A stretch of DNA of 64,000 nucleotides from an uncultured Bacteroidales bacterium (GCA_937915765.1 CALGHE010000133.1:1-64000), one strand, 5' to 3'. Positions 14,638 through 24,613 are shown, numbered from the stretch's first letter. Notes: generated from the letters alone by a model not told the origin. Translations and numbers: made by a program.

Positions 14638-17600
14638 ATGAAAAAAAGATTTTATATTTTATGGCTTTTATTGCTGAGTATAGCTATAGAGGCCTATCCA
14701 CAGAGCAAAACAATATCTGGTGGAAATGACCACGGTTTGATTATTTGCGCTCAAGGTTATCTTTATACATGGGGTAACAATTTCAGCGATGTAATTGGGG
14801 GGCCATTGTTAGGTATAGACCCTGATGTGCCTGGCAATACTCCAGATGCGAAAGTCGTTTATTCTCCTCAGCGAGTAAAGACAGGAAATCTTACGTTCAG
14901 CATGGTAACTTCAGGGTCTGGTGCATTTAACCTTGCTCTTTCATGTCATAACGTGGTTTATGCATGGGGAGAAGATAGCCAGCATGGTTGCGGACAGGGA
15001 GCGAATACAGCGAGTGCTGTTGTGAAATATCCGGTGCCTGTATTAAAAGGTGAGACTCCTGGTTACACAGAAGATGGGCAGCCTGGCGGTGATTATTTAG
15101 GTGGTGTTACTTATATTGCAGCTTCTACTAATTCAGGATTTGCTATTATGGACGATGGAAGAGTTGTAGGTTGGGGTAATGGTTCTTGGAATCCAAATAC
15201 AGGTGCTGCAGCTGCTGTTCCTGCCTACATAAAGGATAAGGCTGGTAATGATTTGCAAAATATCACTCACATTTCTGGTGGTGACGACAACTGTTTGTTG
15301 CGTGATGCAGATGGTAATTTGTACGGAATTGGACCTTGGAATGGGTCTGGTAGAAATGTTACAACTACATATGCAGTGCCTGTTGTTATGGAGGAAACCG
15401 GAGAGCCTTTGAAGGATATTAGAATGTCTGCAGCAGGTGACGTTTGTGGTTTTGCAGTTACAGGAGATGGTTATGTTTGGTCTTGGGGTAATGGAGGTTG
15501 GGGAGGCTCAACTGGACAGTCAAAGACCGGTTTGAACCATTATGGTGCTTTGAGGGTTTGTTCTGGTGAATATGAAACAATTTCAGGTGAAGAGTATTTG
15601 ACAGATGTAAAAGAGGTGATTGGTGGTCGTGGACATGGTGCTGCTGTGACAAAAGAGGGTTATTTGGTGTATTGGGGCTGTAACGACGATAATGGTGGTG
15701 TTGCTCCTGCGACTAACATCCCTGCAGATTATAAAGTGTCACAAGGTGTGAAACCTATATTGGCTCGATATTGTGATGCGTCAGGTAAACCAGGTGAGCT
15801 TGTGAAGGATGCGGTGAGCATCTCTCGTGGAGATAACTTTGATTTCATGGTTAATGATAAGGATGAATTTTATGTTTGGGGATTGAATGACCTTGGTCAA
15901 ACTGGAACTGGAGATAAGTCTGTGGAAACTTACAACTGTTTGATTAAGTTGGAAACCATCCCTTGTGAAATTCAAGATGGATGCCCTGAGGTCTTTATGA
16001 TAGATAGATTGAAATGTCCTGGTGAAATGATAGAACTGGATTGCGGATTTGTTATTCCAAAAGGTAAAGAGGATCGTTACTATGTACAGTGGTTCTTAAA
16101 TGATGAATTGCTTAATACATCTAAGTTGGTATTGTCAAATCAAGGAACTCCGGCTTATGACAAATCGTATGATAGCGACCCTTATAACAAAGCTGCGATA
16201 GAAATTACAGAACCGGGACGTTATAAGGTTATCGTTTATTATGTAGGTGTAAATATTCCTTGTGATGCTTGTGATCCAGATTCTATTGAAATAGAGGTTA
16301 CTGATATGAATATGCCGATTGACACAATTGTAACTACAATGAATTGTGTGGCAGAACCATTGAAGCCAACTTCAAGTGATAATATTTGTTTTGAGGCTGT
16401 TGTGAATGACAAATTCTATAACTCAAAGCAAAATGTGACTTTCGCAGCGTTTTCTACTGTTGATTCGAAAGATACATTGGAAATTATTGAAACTACAGGA
16501 GGTGGAGGTGAAATCAGTTTTTGCGTAACTGGTGATAAGATTGCAGCTTCGGAAGTGCATGATAATTCTGGAGACATTAGCAAAGATACAACTTATACCG
16601 TATGGTTGGAAGATTTGACTTCTTTTGAAACGTATTTGTTTAAAAATCAGAAAGCTGTAGATGCTGGTTCGTTCCAGAGTTATGGTATCCTTTTGGATTT
16701 GTATTCTGATTCTGATTTGAAGTCTTTTGACATATTTGCGAAGGGGTATTCTGGAACTTCAGAAATTTCTGCTACTCCTGTTATTTATACAGTGGCAAAA
16801 GATGATAACGGGAAGTATTACCCAGATAAAGTTTTTTGGACAGGAAAGGCTCAGACTTTTGAAATAACTTCTGACGGACCAAATCAGTTGACTGTTGAGT
16901 GTGGCGTTCGTTTGACCGGTATTGCTCGAGGAACTCGTTATATTTTGGGTATGAATTTCAAAGGTAATTGCAACATTTATACTTATGATACACCTGCAAG
17001 TAAACAGAATATGCCAGATTTTGTTACTCCGGTAGAAGATTCGGAGGGGTTTGGTATTTTTGCAATGGGTGCTACAGCTAACAGCTATACGATTCAGGCC
17101 AATGGAGCAGATAAGTCTTGCTATACTAATATCACATTTGGAAAACTTACTGACTACGACTGCGGACGTATCATGCTTACTGCTCAGTACGGTTGTCCTC
17201 CATGTAACAAGCCAGACTTGAATGCAAACGGCAAGTATGTGGAAATTGTTCCGTCTGTAGAAAAGAGCGCAGATGATGAGATGGTGCATCTTTGCAAAGG
17301 TTCGTCTGTGGAGCTTGCTGTGAGCGATGTTAAAAACACAACAAAAACTGATGCGGCTTTTGACATATTGTGGTTCGAGAATGAAGCTGATTTCGCAGAT
17401 GACGACAAGGCTATCAAGTCTGATGTTACTGGTAAAGCAACTGAGTCTGCTATAACTGTGGCTTGGGAGGATTTGACTCCGGGCGAAAAGAAAACTTACT
17501 ACGTGAAGGTGCGTGACCACGAGAAGTCTGATGCGGCTGCATGTTATGTGTTTGACTCTGTTGTGGTGATGCCGGACACAGTGCCTGTTGTGCCGGAAAT

Positions 17601-20600
17601 AGAGATCGAGCCGTTCTGCGCTGGTAAGTTGGACGATGCCGGCAAGGCTGAAATTGAAAGCACGTTTGATTTCTCGGCTCTTGAATACTCTTTTGTAATC
17701 AAGGACGCTTCTGATGCGGAGATTGAGTTGTCTGCCCTTGTAGGAGGCATCAACGAGATGGAGGCTGGAGAGCATACTTACAGTGTTGTTGTTACTGATG
17801 ACAAGACAAGTTGTGTGAGCGAACCGGCTGAATTCACAATTACTATTTATGCAGTGCCAGACGCGCCGGCTACAAAGGTTGTTCCTCTTTTGAAAGAAGA
17901 TGGAGCGTCTGAATCTATAGCAAGTGGCGCTACGGCTACTGAGGGCAATGAACTTGTTTGGTACAAAGACGAGAACTTGACTAAAGGCTCGGACGAAGCT
18001 CCTAAGCAGGACCTTTCTGTTGCGGACACGTTCTACTATTGGGTTTCGCAGAAGTCTAAAGATGGTTGTGAAAGTGATACTAGCAGGGTAACTGTTATTG
18101 TGAACGACGCTCCGGTTCCTGCTGTTCGCGACACTGCGTTGTGTACTGGTATGTCAATCGCAGACTTGTCTGGGCTGGTTACTCCTCTTGACGCTACTTA
18201 TACGCTTAAATGGTACTCTTCTGCGGATGCGGAAAAGGGCACCGGCTCTGACGAGGCTCCTTCGTTCTCGGAAACAGAACCAGGCGATTACCCTTATTTC
18301 GTAAGTCAGCTGAATACAAAGACTAACGCGGAGAGTGAGAAGAGCGAGTTTAAGGTGACTGTTTATGATGTGGCAAAGCCAGAAACTGACACTAAATTGG
18401 AGTATTGTATTGGAGAAGAGGCAGAAATATTGAAAGCTACAGAGGTTGAGGATGGTGATTATATCAAGTCAAGCGGATTGGAATGGTTCGCAAAAGAGCC
18501 GGCTGAAGGTGTGACTGGATCTGCTACACCTTCAACTCCTGCAACAAATAAGGCTGGTGATGTTAGTTATTGGGTTCGTCAATACTTCAAATTGCCTAGT
18601 AAGGGCGGGGCTACTTGTTATGGTAAGCCTGTTGAAATTGTTGTGACAACGAATGAAACTGAAGTGCCGGCTTCTGAAAAGTCTTATACTTATAACTATT
18701 TGAAGACTGATGTCAAGAATGGCAAGTTTGATGATTTGGTTACTAAAGACCCTAACGCGATAGTGGCAAGTGACGATTGTGAGCTTGTTTGGTTTGATGC
18801 TGACAAGAAAGAGTTGAGCTCTGTGCCGGCTCCTTCTTATGACCCTGACCAGGCTGGAGACGACCGTCAGGAATTCTTCTATGTAGCTCAGAAGAACAAT
18901 ACGACTGGCTGTTTGAGCGAGCTTGTCAAGGTTACGGTGAACATCAGTGATACTCCTGCTCCTATTGTTAAGGATATAAACTATTGTGAAAAATCTAAGA
19001 TAGTCACTGCTTTGGCTGCTCAGATTAACGAGAGCGCTAAGCCTGCAGACCAGTATGAGCTGGTGTGGTTTGATGGCGAACCGAACAAGACTCCTACAAA
19101 GGATGCTGATAACATTTTGGATGCAGCTCCTGTGCCGGACGTTGAAGTTCCAGCTGATGTTAAGGGTGAAGGTAACCCGATGAAGATTGTGAGAACTTAC
19201 TATGTTGCTCAGAGAGATAAAGAGTCCGGTGCTGTGTCTGTGGCGTCTAAAATTAATGTGACTACATATGCAAAACCGGTGCTTACAACTGATGATGCAA
19301 GCGGAATCTGTTATCCTGATAGCGCTAAGCTGGCAGATTATTACGAATGGTCGGCTGATGTTCCGGAGCTTGTAACAAAATTTTATTATGCGGATAACTC
19401 GCTGATGGGTAGCCCTAATGTGTATGAGTCTGGTCTTTACCATGTTACCGGAGAGTTTACTGTGCCATCATCAACTGAAATATGTATTTCTGATATGGAA
19501 GATATTAAGGTTACAATAGATAAGTTGGAAAATGTAGAGATTATTGCGTCTGAAACAACTTGTCCGGGCACGTCAATCGAGCTTGAGGCTTCTTCTAAAA
19601 CTAATTCTGAAGATGGTTCAGATGCTGATGTTAAATATACTTGGACAAGCACTAACGGAGATAATCTTGAAGGCAAGAAGGTTAATTCTGCAGTGATGAA
19701 TGGCAAGGCTGGAGACAAGTTTATGTTCGAGCTTACTGCTGTGTTTGGCGTTGGCGGTGTCTGCAAGCAGACTATCGAGCATGAGGTCACAATCGGAGAC
19801 GGTCCTATCGAAGGCAATATTTTAATTTCAGAAGCTAATAATAAGGACTGGAACAATGTTAAGCTGAAGGCGACTGACCTTTCTAATACTAAGGTTTATA
19901 CTTGCGGCGGCGAATTGACTTTGTCTCCAAGTATGACTAAGACTGAAGGTGATTTTGTATGGACTAAGGATGGCGCAGAGTATGATACCGGAGACGCGAC
20001 AGTTACTGAGTCTGGCGTATATACTGTGACTTACACAAACAAGTGTCCAACTTCTGTTGATGTGACTGTTGTGGCAGTGCCTTTGAAGGTTACTCCTGAT
20101 AACACAAGTATGCTGATTTGTGAAAATGAATCGTTCTCAGCTTCGTTAGACATTGAGTGCCCTGAAAAGGATAAGGTGAGTATAGAGTGGCTGAAGGATG
20201 GTGTGAACACTACTTCAGTCTCTGGCTCTTCTTGGTCTTTCGACCCTGCGCGTCCTGAGCACAGCGGCGTTTACAGCTATGTTGTCACAAACCGTGGTTG
20301 TGAGGTTGCGGGTAAGATTGCTAAGGGAGATCCTTTGACAGTAAGGCCTTACATCAAGTTTGGTGTGGCTCCGGAAATAAGCGGAGCTTCTGCGGAAGAG
20401 AAGTATGAGTATGTGCTTCGTCGCGACAGCTCTTTGCAGCTGGCTATCGGCTTTGATGTGCCTTCTGACGGAAACGTGGAAAGCATCAAGTGGATTGACA
20501 AGCGTGGCAATGAGGTTAGCACAGAGCCTTTGTATAATTTGACAGTTAAGGGTGACGATGTATATACAATCAAGATTTCTGACTCTAAGCATTGCGATGC

Positions 20601-21933
20601 AGATACTGTTGTAAAGGTTTGGATGGACGCTCGTTTGCAGATGACTACAGACCTTGTTGACGATATGTGTTACGGCGAAACTAAAGTTCTGGAGATTGAC
20701 ACAACTGGAACTGGTAAGTTCTACTATCCTGCAAAGAGCAGCTTGACTGTTACTGAGAAAATTAAGGGTGTAGAAAGTAAAGTTCAGGGTTGGGATATTT
20801 CTGAAGGTAAATTGAAACTTGAGGTTTCTCCTGCCGATACTGCTGTTTATACTGTCAAGTTTGAATACAGAAACGGCGAGGGTGTGGATGCTCAGTCTAT
20901 AATTCTTGAAGAGACTATCAATGTGTTGCCTCCGATAGTGATTAAAGAGCCTACAGGCTTGGCCTTCTGCGGTAACGGAGAAGATGAGCTGGAAGTCGCT
21001 TTGACTGTGTCTCCTCAGGGTACTGTGATTAAATGGGACAACGAGGACGGATATATTGTGAAGGAGTCAAGTGACTCTTATACAGTAACAGTTTCTAAAG
21101 AGTTTGAAAGAGGAACAAACCATAAGGAGGCTTATTACGTGAAGGGAGTGGCTTCTTACGATGTCTGCGAAGAAAAGCCGGTAGAGGTGCTTGTTACTGT
21201 TGAAGAACCTCTTAAAGGTAAGGTTAGCGGTGACTCTATTATTTGCGAGGAAGCTTCGGCTAACTTGTCTGCTGAAGCTTACGAGGCTGACACTTATGTA
21301 TGGACTGCAGAAAATGATTTCATCGGCGAAAAGATTGGCGCTGCGATAAACGTTTCTCCTGCCGAAGGTTACGCGTACTATACGGTAAATATGACTCGTG
21401 GAAATTGTAAGGCGGTTGACTACTATTCTGTAGAGGTTTCTCCTAATCCGGTGATCTCGTCTGTGGATTCTGTGAATTATCAGGATGTTGAAATCGTGGT
21501 GGATCCTTTCTACGGAAAGTCTCCTTTCACTATGTGGATTGATGATAATGTTCAGGTCAGCGGAGACCCTATCAAGACTATGGTCGGTTATGGCGTTCAT
21601 ACTGCGTTCGTGAGGGATACTATAGGTTGTATGTCTTCAGTTCAGTTCGAGGTTATTCCTCCTGCAATCAACGTGCCTATTGTGATTTCTCCTAACGGCG
21701 ACGGCAAGAACGACTTGTTCACAGTGCCAAGCCTTTCGGAAGCTTATCCGGATGCAAAGATTAAAATCTTTGACAGATTCGGCAAGCTGCTTGTCGAATA
21801 CAAAGGTTCTGCTGATGGTTGGGACGGTACTTATAACGGACAGTTGATGCCTTCGACAGACTATTGGTACGAAATTGAAATCAAGGAAATCGGCAAAACT
21901 TATGTTGGTCACTTCACTTTGATTCGTCAATAA
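14638..21933 (+). CDS. Giant RCC1/Ig-repeat protein with type IX sorting domain, paralogue 2
   Basis: The 2,431-residue protein is collinear with the product of the gene at 6126: signal peptide (MKKRFYILWLLLLSIAIEAY), RCC1-like repeats over about 450 residues (LYTWGNN, VYAWGEDSQHGCGQG, FYVWGLNDLGQTGTG), a long chain of Ig_7-like modules (FYYWVSQKSKDGCESD, YYVAQRDKESG), and a C-terminal type B sorting domain (SPNGDGKND, KIFDRFGKL, WDGTYNG). Matching domain order, near-identical C-termini and tandem position point to duplication. The 5' third uses visibly more AT-rich codons than the 3' part, which may mean patchwork gene conversion or different ages of segments. Expected to be exported and displayed on the surface; the binding partner is unknown. 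Confidence 0.88.
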   Translation: MKKRFYILWLLLLSIAIEAYPQSKTISGGNDHGLIICAQGYLYTWGNNFSDVIGGPLLGIDPDVPGNTPDAKVVYSPQRVKTGNLTFSMVTSGSGAFNLALSCHNVVYAWGEDSQHGCGQGANTASAVVKYPVPVLKGETPGYTEDGQPGGDYLGGVTYIAASTNSGFAIMDDGRVVGWGNGSWNPNTGAAAAVPAYIKDKAGNDLQNITHISGGDDNCLLRDADGNLYGIGPWNGSGRNVTTTYAVPVVMEETGEPLKDIRMSAAGDVCGFAVTGDGYVWSWGNGGWGGSTGQSKTGLNHYGALRVCSGEYETISGEEYLTDVKEVIGGRGHGAAVTKEGYLVYWGCNDDNGGVAPATNIPADYKVSQGVKPILARYCDASGKPGELVKDAVSISRGDNFDFMVNDKDEFYVWGLNDLGQTGTGDKSVETYNCLIKLETIPCEIQDGCPEVFMIDRLKCPGEMIELDCGFVIPKGKEDRYYVQWFLNDELLNTSKLVLSNQGTPAYDKSYDSDPYNKAAIEITEPGRYKVIVYYVGVNIPCDACDPDSIEIEVTDMNMPIDTIVTTMNCVAEPLKPTSSDNICFEAVVNDKFYNSKQNVTFAAFSTVDSKDTLEIIETTGGGGEISFCVTGDKIAASEVHDNSGDISKDTTYTVWLEDLTSFETYLFKNQKAVDAGSFQSYGILLDLYSDSDLKSFDIFAKGYSGTSEISATPVIYTVAKDDNGKYYPDKVFWTGKAQTFEITSDGPNQLTVECGVRLTGIARGTRYILGMNFKGNCNIYTYDTPASKQNMPDFVTPVEDSEGFGIFAMGATANSYTIQANGADKSCYTNITFGKLTDYDCGRIMLTAQYGCPPCNKPDLNANGKYVEIVPSVEKSADDEMVHLCKGSSVELAVSDVKNTTKTDAAFDILWFENEADFADDDKAIKSDVTGKATESAITVAWEDLTPGEKKTYYVKVRDHEKSDAAACYVFDSVVVMPDTVPVVPEIEIEPFCAGKLDDAGKAEIESTFDFSALEYSFVIKDASDAEIELSALVGGINEMEAGEHTYSVVVTDDKTSCVSEPAEFTITIYAVPDAPATKVVPLLKEDGASESIASGATATEGNELVWYKDENLTKGSDEAPKQDLSVADTFYYWVSQKSKDGCESDTSRVTVIVNDAPVPAVRDTALCTGMSIADLSGLVTPLDATYTLKWYSSADAEKGTGSDEAPSFSETEPGDYPYFVSQLNTKTNAESEKSEFKVTVYDVAKPETDTKLEYCIGEEAEILKATEVEDGDYIKSSGLEWFAKEPAEGVTGSATPSTPATNKAGDVSYWVRQYFKLPSKGGATCYGKPVEIVVTTNETEVPASEKSYTYNYLKTDVKNGKFDDLVTKDPNAIVASDDCELVWFDADKKELSSVPAPSYDPDQAGDDRQEFFYVAQKNNTTGCLSELVKVTVNISDTPAPIVKDINYCEKSKIVTALAAQINESAKPADQYELVWFDGEPNKTPTKDADNILDAAPVPDVEVPADVKGEGNPMKIVRTYYVAQRDKESGAVSVASKINVTTYAKPVLTTDDASGICYPDSAKLADYYEWSADVPELVTKFYYADNSLMGSPNVYESGLYHVTGEFTVPSSTEICISDMEDIKVTIDKLENVEIIASETTCPGTSIELEASSKTNSEDGSDADVKYTWTSTNGDNLEGKKVNSAVMNGKAGDKFMFELTAVFGVGGVCKQTIEHEVTIGDGPIEGNILISEANNKDWNNVKLKATDLSNTKVYTCGGELTLSPSMTKTEGDFVWTKDGAEYDTGDATVTESGVYTVTYTNKCPTSVDVTVVAVPLKVTPDNTSMLICENESFSASLDIECPEKDKVSIEWLKDGVNTTSVSGSSWSFDPARPEHSGVYSYVVTNRGCEVAGKIAKGDPLTVRPYIKFGVAPEISGASAEEKYEYVLRRDSSLQLAIGFDVPSDGNVESIKWIDKRGNEVSTEPLYNLTVKGDDVYTIKISDSKHCDADTVVKVWMDARLQMTTDLVDDMCYGETKVLEIDTTGTGKFYYPAKSSLTVTEKIKGVESKVQGWDISEGKLKLEVSPADTAVYTVKFEYRNGEGVDAQSIILEETINVLPPIVIKEPTGLAFCGNGEDELEVALTVSPQGTVIKWDNEDGYIVKESSDSYTVTVSKEFERGTNHKEAYYVKGVASYDVCEEKPVEVLVTVEEPLKGKVSGDSIICEEASANLSAEAYEADTYVWTAENDFIGEKIGAAINVSPAEGYAYYTVNMTRGNCKAVDYYSVEVSPNPVISSVDSVNYQDVEIVVDPFYGKSPFTMWIDDNVQVSGDPIKTMVGYGVHTAFVRDTIGCMSSVQFEVIPPAINVPIVISPNGDGKNDLFTVPSLSEAYPDAKIKIFDRFGKLLVEYKGSADGWDGTYNGQLMPSTDYWYEIEIKEIGKTYVGHFTLIRQ

Positions 21934-21942
21934 AAAATGTTA

Positions 21943-21981
21943 AAGGGGCGTCTGTGGTTCTCGCAGACGCCTTTTTGTTTT
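21943..21981 (+). terminator. Terminator after the second giant gene
   Basis: GGCGTCTG (21947-21954) pairs with CAGACGCC (21964-21971), followed by TTTTTGTTTTTT. Confidence 0.85.
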
Positions 21982-22020
21982 TTAGCGCGGTAATATTTTT
22001 ATACTAAGAAATAGAGAGAT

Positions 22021-22887
22021 ATGCTTATAGTGGATAAATTGTCGGAATATGACTCTTTCAAGAGTGTTTATCATGAGAATAGAGACGGAGAGCCGTTCCC
22101 CTCGGGCCTGGCTTTGAGGCAAATAGTGGATTTGTGCAGGTCTATATTGTTCCCCGGATATTTCGGAAATCCGATGGTTGACCGTCGGACTATAAAGTAT
22201 CACATAGGCGTGAATGTGGAGCGGTTGCAGGCTCTGCTTGAAGAGCAAGTCCTGGCCGGTTTGTGCTTCGGTTGCACAGAAGAGGAGCGCTCTTTGGCAG
22301 ACAAGAAGGCTGAGGCGAGGCGGGTAGCGTCTGTCTTTGTTGAGTTCCTGCCCGAATTGAGGCGTGTGCTTATGACGGACATTGAGGCGGCTTACTATGG
22401 AGACCCGGCGGCAAAGAGTTTTGCTGAAATCATTCTTTGCTATCCGGCGGTAAGGGCTATTTCGAATCATCGAATAGCGCATAAATTGTTGGAACTGGGT
22501 GTCCCTATGATTCCGCGCATGATTAGCGAAATGGCTCACTCGGAGACTGGCATTGATATTCACCCGGGCGCAACTATAGGCGAACGTTTTTCGATTGACC
22601 ATGGTACCGGTGTCGTTATCGGAGAGACTGCTATCATCGGAAATAATGTGAAGATTTATCAAGGTGTGACGCTTGGCGCTAAGAGCTTCGAACTTGATGA
22701 GTTCGGGAATCCGGTGAAAAATGTGCCGCGTCATCCTATATTGGAAGATGATGTTATTGTTTACGCTAACGCTACAATTTTGGGACGTGTGACAATTGGC
22801 AAGGGGGCTGTTATTGGTGGTAATATATGGGTCACTTCTGATGTGGAACGTGGAGCTAAAGTTGTTCAATCTAAAGTTAATAGATAA
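22021..22887 (+). CDS. cysE: Serine O-acetyltransferase
   Basis: The enzyme transfers acetyl from acetyl-CoA to L-serine, making O-acetylserine, the first step of cysteine synthesis in the cytoplasm. The 288-residue protein has the helical N-terminal region of the longer (EpsC-like) serine acetyltransferases. The conserved core follows: SEMAHSETGIDIHPGA, then IDHGTGVVIGETAIIGN, and the left-handed beta-helix hexapeptide repeats (IYQGVTLGA, ATILGRVTIGKGAVIGGN). The catalytic His of the IDHGTG motif is present. The stop codon overlaps the start of birA (TAATG), so the two are translationally coupled. No cysK is in the window. Confidence 0.92.
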   Translation: MLIVDKLSEYDSFKSVYHENRDGEPFPSGLALRQIVDLCRSILFPGYFGNPMVDRRTIKYHIGVNVERLQALLEEQVLAGLCFGCTEEERSLADKKAEARRVASVFVEFLPELRRVLMTDIEAAYYGDPAAKSFAEIILCYPAVRAISNHRIAHKLLELGVPMIPRMISEMAHSETGIDIHPGATIGERFSIDHGTGVVIGETAIIGNNVKIYQGVTLGAKSFELDEFGNPVKNVPRHPILEDDVIVYANATILGRVTIGKGAVIGGNIWVTSDVERGAKVVQSKVNR

Positions 22888-23627
22888 TGGAAAATGCAGT
22901 TTTTTTGAAAGAGGTCTCCTCTACTAACGATTATCTGAGCGGACTTGTTGCGTCGAATAGGGCGGCCCTTGCAGACGGTTTTGTGGCGCTTGCCGAAAAT
23001 CAGACGGCGGGACGTGGTCAGGCTGCAAATGTGTGGGAGTCTGACTCGGGTGAGAATCTCACGTTCAGCATGGCTCTTTTCCCGGACTTCCTTCCTGTGA
23101 GGGAGCAGTTTCTTATTTCTCAGGTCGTGTCGTTGGGTGTTGTGGATTTTCTTGACGATTATTGCAAAATAGGCGCGGTGTCTATCAAGTGGCCTAATGA
23201 TATTTACTGGATGGATTTTAAGGTTTGCGGAATACTGATAGAGAATGCTGTTTGCGGCAGAGAACTTAGCAGCGTTGTTGCCGGGGTCGGACTTAATATG
23301 AACCAGACAATTTTCAGGGGAGATGCACCCAACCCTATTTCGGTGAGTCAAATCACTGGCGAACATTATGATTTGGAGGCGGCTCTCGAAGTTTTGAGAG
23401 AGAAGATAATGCGGCGTTACGAAATGCTTCGTCGTGGTGAAAAGGAGGCTTTGCGCCAGAGTTACCTTAAAAGGCTTTATCGCCAGGACGGTTTTTATCC
23501 GTATCAGGATGCGGCAGGAACTTTTCATGCTGAGATTGAAGATGTGGAGCCTATAGGCACACTCCTGCTAAGGCTTGATAACGGAGAGTTGCGAAGGTAT
23601 GCGTTTAAGGAAGTTTCTTTTATTTAA
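22887..23627 (+). CDS. birA: Biotin--[acetyl-CoA-carboxylase] ligase
   Basis: This 246-residue protein is a class I biotin protein ligase, without the N-terminal DNA-binding domain, so it should not act as a repressor. Motifs: EVSSTNDYL at the start, the biotinyl-AMP loop in QTAGRGQ (residues about 48-54), SIKWPNDIYW, KVCGILIE and VAGVGLNMNQ. It joins biotin to the carrier lysine of acyl-CoA carboxylase subunits via biotinyl-AMP. It starts on the last base of cysE's stop codon and is probably expressed with it, although no metabolic link is evident. Confidence 0.92.
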   Translation: MENAVFLKEVSSTNDYLSGLVASNRAALADGFVALAENQTAGRGQAANVWESDSGENLTFSMALFPDFLPVREQFLISQVVSLGVVDFLDDYCKIGAVSIKWPNDIYWMDFKVCGILIENAVCGRELSSVVAGVGLNMNQTIFRGDAPNPISVSQITGEHYDLEAALEVLREKIMRRYEMLRRGEKEALRQSYLKRLYRQDGFYPYQDAAGTFHAEIEDVEPIGTLLLRLDNGELRRYAFKEVSFI

Positions 23628-23639
23628 TTATAAACGGTG

Positions 23640-23660
23640 AATTTATAGAACTCACCTTAA
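23640..23660 (+). repeat. Dispersed intergenic motif, copy A
   Basis: AATTTATAGAACTCACCTTA, one of at least seven intergenic copies in the window. It occupies most of the 44-bp gap between birA and the transporter. Confidence 0.6.
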
Positions 23661-23671
23661 GTTTTTATATC

Positions 23672-24583
23672 GTGCTGAAAAAGTTAAAGACATACGCTCT
23701 TTTTATCTCTATGATGGTGGGCATATTGGCTCATCCTGTTTTTGCCCCGGTGGCATGGGTTACTAAATATATGCTTTTTTGCATGTTGCTGATAACTTAT
23801 TGCAAGGTGTCGCCTCGGCAGCTCCGTTTTGAACGGATTCATTTGTGGCTCGGCGTTGTTCAGCTGTTTGGCTGCCTTTTTGTGTATGCGGTTTTGGCTC
23901 TATTTGACGTGCAGCTGGCTCAAGGCTCCATGATTTGCATCCTTGCGCCCACGGCAACGTCAGCCCCTGTGATAACGGGTTTGCTTGGCGGGTGCGTGGC
24001 CAGTTTGGTGACGTACAGCATAACAAGCAATCTGGCGGTGGCGGTGGTTGCTCCGCTGATTTTGTCGCTAATCGGAGCGCACGGGGCGGTGGCTGGCGAC
24101 CTCTCTTTTTTTGAGGCTTTTGTGATTATTTGCAAGAAGGTCATGCCGCTTCTAATCGGGCCGTTCTTGCTGGCTATAGTTTTGTCTAAATTTACGCCTA
24201 AGGTTCATGAGGCTCTGAAGACCAAACAGACCATCTCTTTTTGGCTATGGGTCTTGGCTCTGGCTTTGCTTATGGGGCGGACTACAGAGGATTTGCTTGG
24301 CTTAGATGCGAAAGACAAGCTCAGGGCGGCTCTGATTGCGTTTGGCGCATTGGTGGTTTGCGTGCTGCAGTTTTGGGCCGGCAGGCGTATAGGCAGGAGG
24401 TTTGACAACGTCGTTGCCGGAGGCCAGTCTTTAGGACAGAAGAACACAATTCTGGTGATATGGATGGCTCAAACTTTCTTTGACCCGATGGTTGCTGTGG
24501 CTCCGGCATCGTATGTGCTTTGGCAGAACCTTATCAACTCTTATCAGATGTGGAGATTCCAGAGAAAGCAAATTCAAGACTAA
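23672..24583 (+). CDS. Bile acid:sodium symporter (BASS)-like membrane transporter
   Basis: The 303-residue protein has about nine hydrophobic segments. The central APTATSAPVITGLLGG region followed by TYSITSNLAVAVVAPLIL resembles the helix-breaking crossover region of the SBF/BASS fold, which couples organic anion uptake to sodium. The substrate cannot be told; bile acid transport is not implied. The start is a GTG at 23672; no ATG lies nearby upstream in frame. It is flanked on both sides by copies of the dispersed 20-base motif, the downstream copy beginning within its stop codon. Confidence 0.72.
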   Translation: MLKKLKTYALFISMMVGILAHPVFAPVAWVTKYMLFCMLLITYCKVSPRQLRFERIHLWLGVVQLFGCLFVYAVLALFDVQLAQGSMICILAPTATSAPVITGLLGGCVASLVTYSITSNLAVAVVAPLILSLIGAHGAVAGDLSFFEAFVIICKKVMPLLIGPFLLAIVLSKFTPKVHEALKTKQTISFWLWVLALALLMGRTTEDLLGLDAKDKLRAALIAFGALVVCVLQFWAGRRIGRRFDNVVAGGQSLGQKNTILVIWMAQTFFDPMVAVAPASYVLWQNLINSYQMWRFQRKQIQD

Positions 24584-24601
24584 TTTATAGAACTCGCCTT
24601 A
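24582..24601 (+). repeat. Dispersed intergenic motif, copy B
   Basis: AATTTATAGAACTCGCCTTA, starting inside the transporter's TAA stop codon and filling most of the gap before the convergent PagL-like gene. Differs from copy A at one position. Confidence 0.6.
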
Positions 24602-24613
24602 TGTGAGTTGCCG

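Noticed and set aside
18532..19443. 303-codon minus-strand open frame in the second giant gene
   Set aside because: Shadow of the Ig-repeat coding sequence; no family resemblance.
21982..22869. 295-codon minus-strand frame opposite cysE
   Set aside because: cysE on the plus strand has all catalytic and hexapeptide motifs; the reverse frame has none.
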